Part shown: piece by piece, positions 44,925 to 48,171 of the stretch
Numbering within the stretch: position 1 is the stretch's first letter
Layout: each line of letters begins with the position of its first letter
DNA from: Acanthaster planci
Taxonomy: Eukaryota; Echinodermata; Asteroidea; Valvatida; Acanthasteridae
Direction: 5' to 3'
Length of the DNA stretch: 48,171 nt
NCBI RefSeq assembly: GCF_001949145.1
Contig: NW_019091582.1
Span: 299,496 to 347,666 of the forward strand
Notes under the pieces: model-generated
What the model saw: the letters and a program-made list of their open reading frames with translations, nothing else
What the model was told of the DNA's origin: nothing
Database searches by the model: none
Translations under genes and position numbers: made by a program

Positions 44925-45821
44925 GTAGCGTTTAGGCCACAAGTATCACTCGCTTTACTGAATTCCTGTCTTCGCGTGTCATTCCAACGTATATTTTGAT
45001 CACTGAAAAACCACTTTGTGAGCATAAAGGCTTGTTTTTAATAGGTGACAGCAAAATAGCCAAAACTTCTGATAACTTATAAAGGTAAGATTTAGGTTTG
45101 TATCACTCACTTTGACAACTGAGGGGTGGGGTTGAAGTCCAATATACATGTATGGTGCTAAACCCAGAAGAGGACCCAACCAATTCAAAACGAAAATTAA
45201 TTCCTTCTTAGGGTACAAGTCAAGAGGACAGTGTCTGTGTATTTGTTGGTAAATAAGTAGGAAAAAATAGATAATTGAGAAAAAAAGTACACTTTGTGGC
45301 AAAATATATTATGTTGCAGTCAACCTGAAAATCACCACAGGCAGTAATAAACATGACATAATATAATTCTGATTGGCCTCAATCAAGCACTCGGTTATTA
45401 TATTTTCTGAAATTTTTTCAAAAAATATGGGAAAAGTACGGAGAAATGCCAGGTTAGTTGAGAGACATAAGTGGATGATTCACTCTGCAAAGACTTTTTT
45501 GTAGCAAACAGGATGTCCTTAAAGCAAGGTCATTAAGGATAAAATCCTCTGATGTCACACCAGCTCCATTGTTGTCAGCATGTGGGAGTTGGCGATATTA
45601 ACATGATTAACAAACAAACACATTGATTATCCCAAATGACCTACCTGTCCAGTGTGCAGCATACTTCATTCACATACCCTTCTGGAATACCAAACTGAGT
45701 CATTAGTATTTTGGTATCAATGAAATGTAGTAACAAAGAATGCCTCAGGAAGGACTTTTCCTTTTGATGGAGCGAAGTGGTTTCACACTGTGTTTGCTGT
45801 GCACGGTTGTGTAAATTGTAG
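44925..45821 (+). other. BEN gene intron B-C
   Basis: Donor GTAGCG and acceptor AAATTGTAG bound the intron. It carries the second member of an intronic duplication at about 45540-45690 (CTGATGTCACACCAGCTCC and GATTATCCCAAATGA). The minus-strand frame 45000-45302 is not supported. Confidence 0.6.
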
Positions 45822-45943
45822 GTATTCCCGATGTCATCCGTAAGACGCTTCGTGATGAGTTGCGCAAGCCCCGATGGTCAGTCTTGAATCAGCAGGACCA
45901 GACAACCCACCAAAGTTCCACCACCTCCAATAAGACAAGAACG
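45822..45943 (+). CDS. BEN-domain protein gene, exon C (linker)
   Basis: The acceptor AAATTGTAG precedes GTATTCCCGATG, and the exon ends AGAACG before donor GTAGGT. The split Gly codon is followed by IPDVIRKTLRDELRKPRWSV, then LNQQDQTTHQSSTTSNKTRT. The first half is a short amphipathic helix and the second a Ser/Thr/Gln-rich linker leading to the BEN domain. It joins in phase (1 in, 0 out) with both neighbours. The reading frame is open beyond the donor, which is intronic. Confidence 0.85.
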
Positions 45944-46131
45944 GTAGGTCGTCTTCCCGTGAACTCCGGGGCTTTCATGATCATAACCCTGGGTGGTGTA
46001 GGTCCAGGCTGTTGTAAAGTCTTGAGATTCCAATTCAAGTAGAGAGTTGGTAATTTTCAATCACACACTGAAATGCAAAGTACTCTGTGTGGGCACTTTT
46101 CTGAAAATAACATAATTTTGCTTTCGAAAAC

Positions 46132-46380
46132 CAGGGGCGGATCTAGCTTTCAGGAAATGGGGGGGGGTAGGCACACTAAAGGGATCCCCTGCTAAGGGAG
46201 TCTGAAAGCACCCAATGACAAGAAAATGTAACTGTCGACGGATAGATGGACGGTGCAATCCTCATCCAGGTTGATTTGGGGGGGGTACTTATTTTCTGTT
46301 ATTTTATTGGTAATTCCATTTAGTCCGTGACTGAACGGGGGAGGGGGGTTACTCCGTGCCCCCCTCTAGATCCGCCTCTG
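46132..46380. mobile_element. Non-autonomous hAT element (MITE), 249 bp
   Basis: The left end CAGGGGCGGATCTAG and the right end (complement CAGAGGCGGATCTAG) are 14 of 15 matching inverted repeats of a widely distributed hAT type. G-rich tracts lie just inside each end on opposite strands (46159-46166 and the C run at 46359-46364). An 8-bp target duplication is not preserved. Confidence 0.8.
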
Positions 46381-47476
46381 CAAACTGATGCACGGGTTTG
46401 GTACATGTACGCAGTAAAAATACTGACAAGTAAGAGAACAATTTAGGTTTTCGCAGACTGACATGCAAACACGGTGTTAAATAGATTTGTCTTGAGAAAA
46501 CCTTTGACGATGTATCACTTCATGTCATCCACATACTGTACTATGTGGCACAGAGAAATATAAAATTGAAAGCCTTTTTAATTTTGGAAATTCAGAAAAC
46601 GTCTCGCATCTCGCACGCAGTACTCTGCTACAGTTCATGGAAATTATAGAATGATGGGGTTCTTTTAACTTGCAATGACAAGGGTGCTCAGGTACCACTG
46701 GGTGTCGGCCTGTGGTTTCAGCAACAAAGTACATGTACGTCTCAAAGTCATACCGGTACGTGTACATGTATGTTCGAAGGCATTTCATTGTTTAATCATT
46801 CTAGCCTTCCTGAGTAGTCCAAACATTGTTTGGAGGTTCAGCTCTGACAGCCCAACCTGTATTTCTTCACACGGGGCTTGATGCGTCTTGAAAGCTTTAG
46901 GTCTGAGAAATATTCCATTGTTTTCCAGGAAGAGGGCTGAAAATTAGCCATTTTGCACCCGATAAAACACTCGGGAATGTTCTGTGCCAATTTAGACAGA
47001 CGGACGTTCCGACTTGTCATGGCAGTGTCTTTATGTAGTTGCCGATGATACTTGGCTCTATGCTTAAGTAATTCTAAATGTGTTCCTACACCCGCATGGG
47101 CTCAAAGAGCCTGTTTGTTTCACACAGATCCCGGTCACAATCAGTTATCTGTCGGTGGTTCACCGACACCAGAACCCACCTAATGGATAGGGCGAACCAG
47201 CTCTGAGATCACTGATCCCGAGCCAGATCCATGTGCAACAAACACACCCATAGTAATTGCATTTTCAAACATGTTGAGAGACCTTCAGTGGACGTGCTCT
47301 GGATATTGTAGCAAATATCACTCAGAGTGTAGGAAAGCTGGGAACAAATGACCACCAAGGATTGGTAGTTGTAAAGTCCAACGTTGTCAAGTTGTGAAAT
47401 CCTGTTGAACCAAAACTTTGGTATTTTTAGCCAAATGTAATACCTTACTTGGGACAACTTTGTTTTGCAACAAAAC

Positions 47477-47729
47477 CAAGGTTCCTGTGGCCTTGAAAAG
47501 TCATGAAATAGTCATGGAAATTTGTTTTTGTTTTCAAGGCCTGGAAAAGTTGTGGAATTTTGTAAAAATGACTAAAAGTCATGAAATTTTTCAAACACTG
47601 TGTGTGATTTCTATTCTCAACTTAAAAGGCCGAATAGTCCAAGAAATTGCGTTATTGGGTCATGAATTTTCATAATTTGGTCAGGGAAAAGTCATGGAAT
47701 GTAATTGTCCTTTAGGTGCAGGAACCCTG
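47477..47729. mobile_element. Probable hAT-type MITE, 253 bp
   Basis: The left end CAAGGTTCCTGTGGCC and the right end (complement CAGGGTTCCTGCACC) are imperfect inverted repeats. Inside, AAAAGTCATGGAA-like words recur several times on both strands (47498, 47569, 47690), as in hAT elements with CAGGGTTCC termini. The 85-codon frame at 47418-47675 is a by-product. Confidence 0.65.
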
Positions 47730-48015
47730 AATGCTGTTGGCAAGTGGTTAAACTGCAATGAATGTGCCATTGGCTACCTTCTTAGTGGAGAATTTTAGAG
47801 CAATATGACATTGTTGTAGTTGAGTTCTGTACAAGTACTTCACAGATAGAAGCTTAATGTGGGTCTAGTTTATTCGTGCATGAATTGTAATATTGCTGGA
47901 GCATTTGTCAAGTGCTTTTCAACTACTGGACTGCATTATTTATGCAGGAAGATTTCAGGCCAAAGACAAGCTCAGAGGTTAGGGTTAATCCTGTTTTTGC
48001 TGTTGCCGTCCGCAG

Positions 48016-48171
48016 GGAAGCAGTAACTCCCAGAAGCGCCACAAGCCCAGCCCCATGCAGCGGGCAGTGCTGAAGGCCCGTGACACCCCGGCCAAAATGA
48101 CAAAGAAGCTCCTGACATCATTCTTTGACCGGGAGACCCTGGCCACCAGCACCCTGACAGGCAAAGGGGGC
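48016..48171 (+). CDS. BEN-domain protein gene, exon D (start of BEN domain, cut by window end)
   Basis: The acceptor CCGTCCGCAG precedes GGAAGCAGTAAC, phase 0. The peptide begins with a basic linker (GSSNSQKRHKPSPMQRAVLK) and enters ARDTPAKMTKKLLTSFFDRE then TLATSTLTGKGG. The LL-x3-F-x-RExLA-x-S-x-LTGK pattern is the first helix region of BEN domains, which bind DNA or chromatin partners. Together with the coiled coil of exon B this suggests a nuclear chromatin or transcriptional regulator. The remaining BEN domain lies outside the window, so the subfamily cannot be fixed; a BEND- or NACC-type relative is possible. Confidence 0.8.

Larger units (their letters stand above)
45944..48015 (+). 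other. BEN gene intron C-D
   Basis: Donor GTAGGT and acceptor GTCCGCAG bound the intron. It holds two hAT-type MITEs (46132-46380 and 47477-47729) and TGTACATG motifs near 46730-46770. No gene is seen between. Confidence 0.65.

Noticed and set aside
46675-46881. Plus-strand 68-codon frame in BEN intron C-D
   Set aside because: It crosses TACATG repeats and has no splice signals or homology.

Overview
The window looks like nuclear DNA of an invertebrate animal, most likely a marine deuterostome (echinoderm, hemichordate or cephalochordate). Evidence: short exons with consensus GT/AG splice sites in long AT-rich introns, a degraded CR1/L2-like LINE, tRNA-derived SINEs, many foldback elements, scattered TACATGTAC-type motifs, and assembly gaps (20335-20752 and 35649-35777, plus single N at 31479 and 44578). 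Species cannot be fixed from sequence alone. No prokaryotic operon, CRISPR array or intact rRNA/tRNA gene was found.

Region 1 (1-7139): a degenerate C-rich tandem repeat (1-340), a 5'-truncated reverse transcriptase LINE on the minus strand (about 725-2540), a 48-bp perfect-ended foldback flanked by 8-bp direct repeats (5472-5535), and a tRNA-derived SINE (6305-6510).

Region 2 (7140-34283, minus strand): one Rh-type ammonia/ammonium channel gene (RhBG/RhCG-like). Nine exons can be joined with all phases agreeing, giving 455 codons, from the start codon at 34283 to a donor at 7139. The pore residues known from human RhCG are all present (F133, D180, H188, F237, H345 here). The short last coding exon was not securely located; two weak candidates are reported. 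The introns (up to 13 kb) carry SINEs, MITEs, a 51-bp minisatellite, a decayed ORF at 16.3 kb, and, in intron 1 on the opposite strand, two exon-like cysteine-rich reading frames that may belong to a small nested secreted-protein gene.

Region 3 (34284-43306): upstream of the Rh gene, with a compact cluster of TCACGTGA, GC-box, TCACATGAC and CCAAT motifs at 34632-34708, then mostly repeat-derived or unrecognised DNA containing runs of TACATG/GTACAT.

Region 4 (43307-48171, plus strand): four consecutive in-phase exons of a coiled-coil plus BEN-domain protein, a likely chromatin or transcription factor. The window ends inside the BEN domain, and the 5' exons were not identified. The two genes are transcribed divergently and show no obvious functional link.
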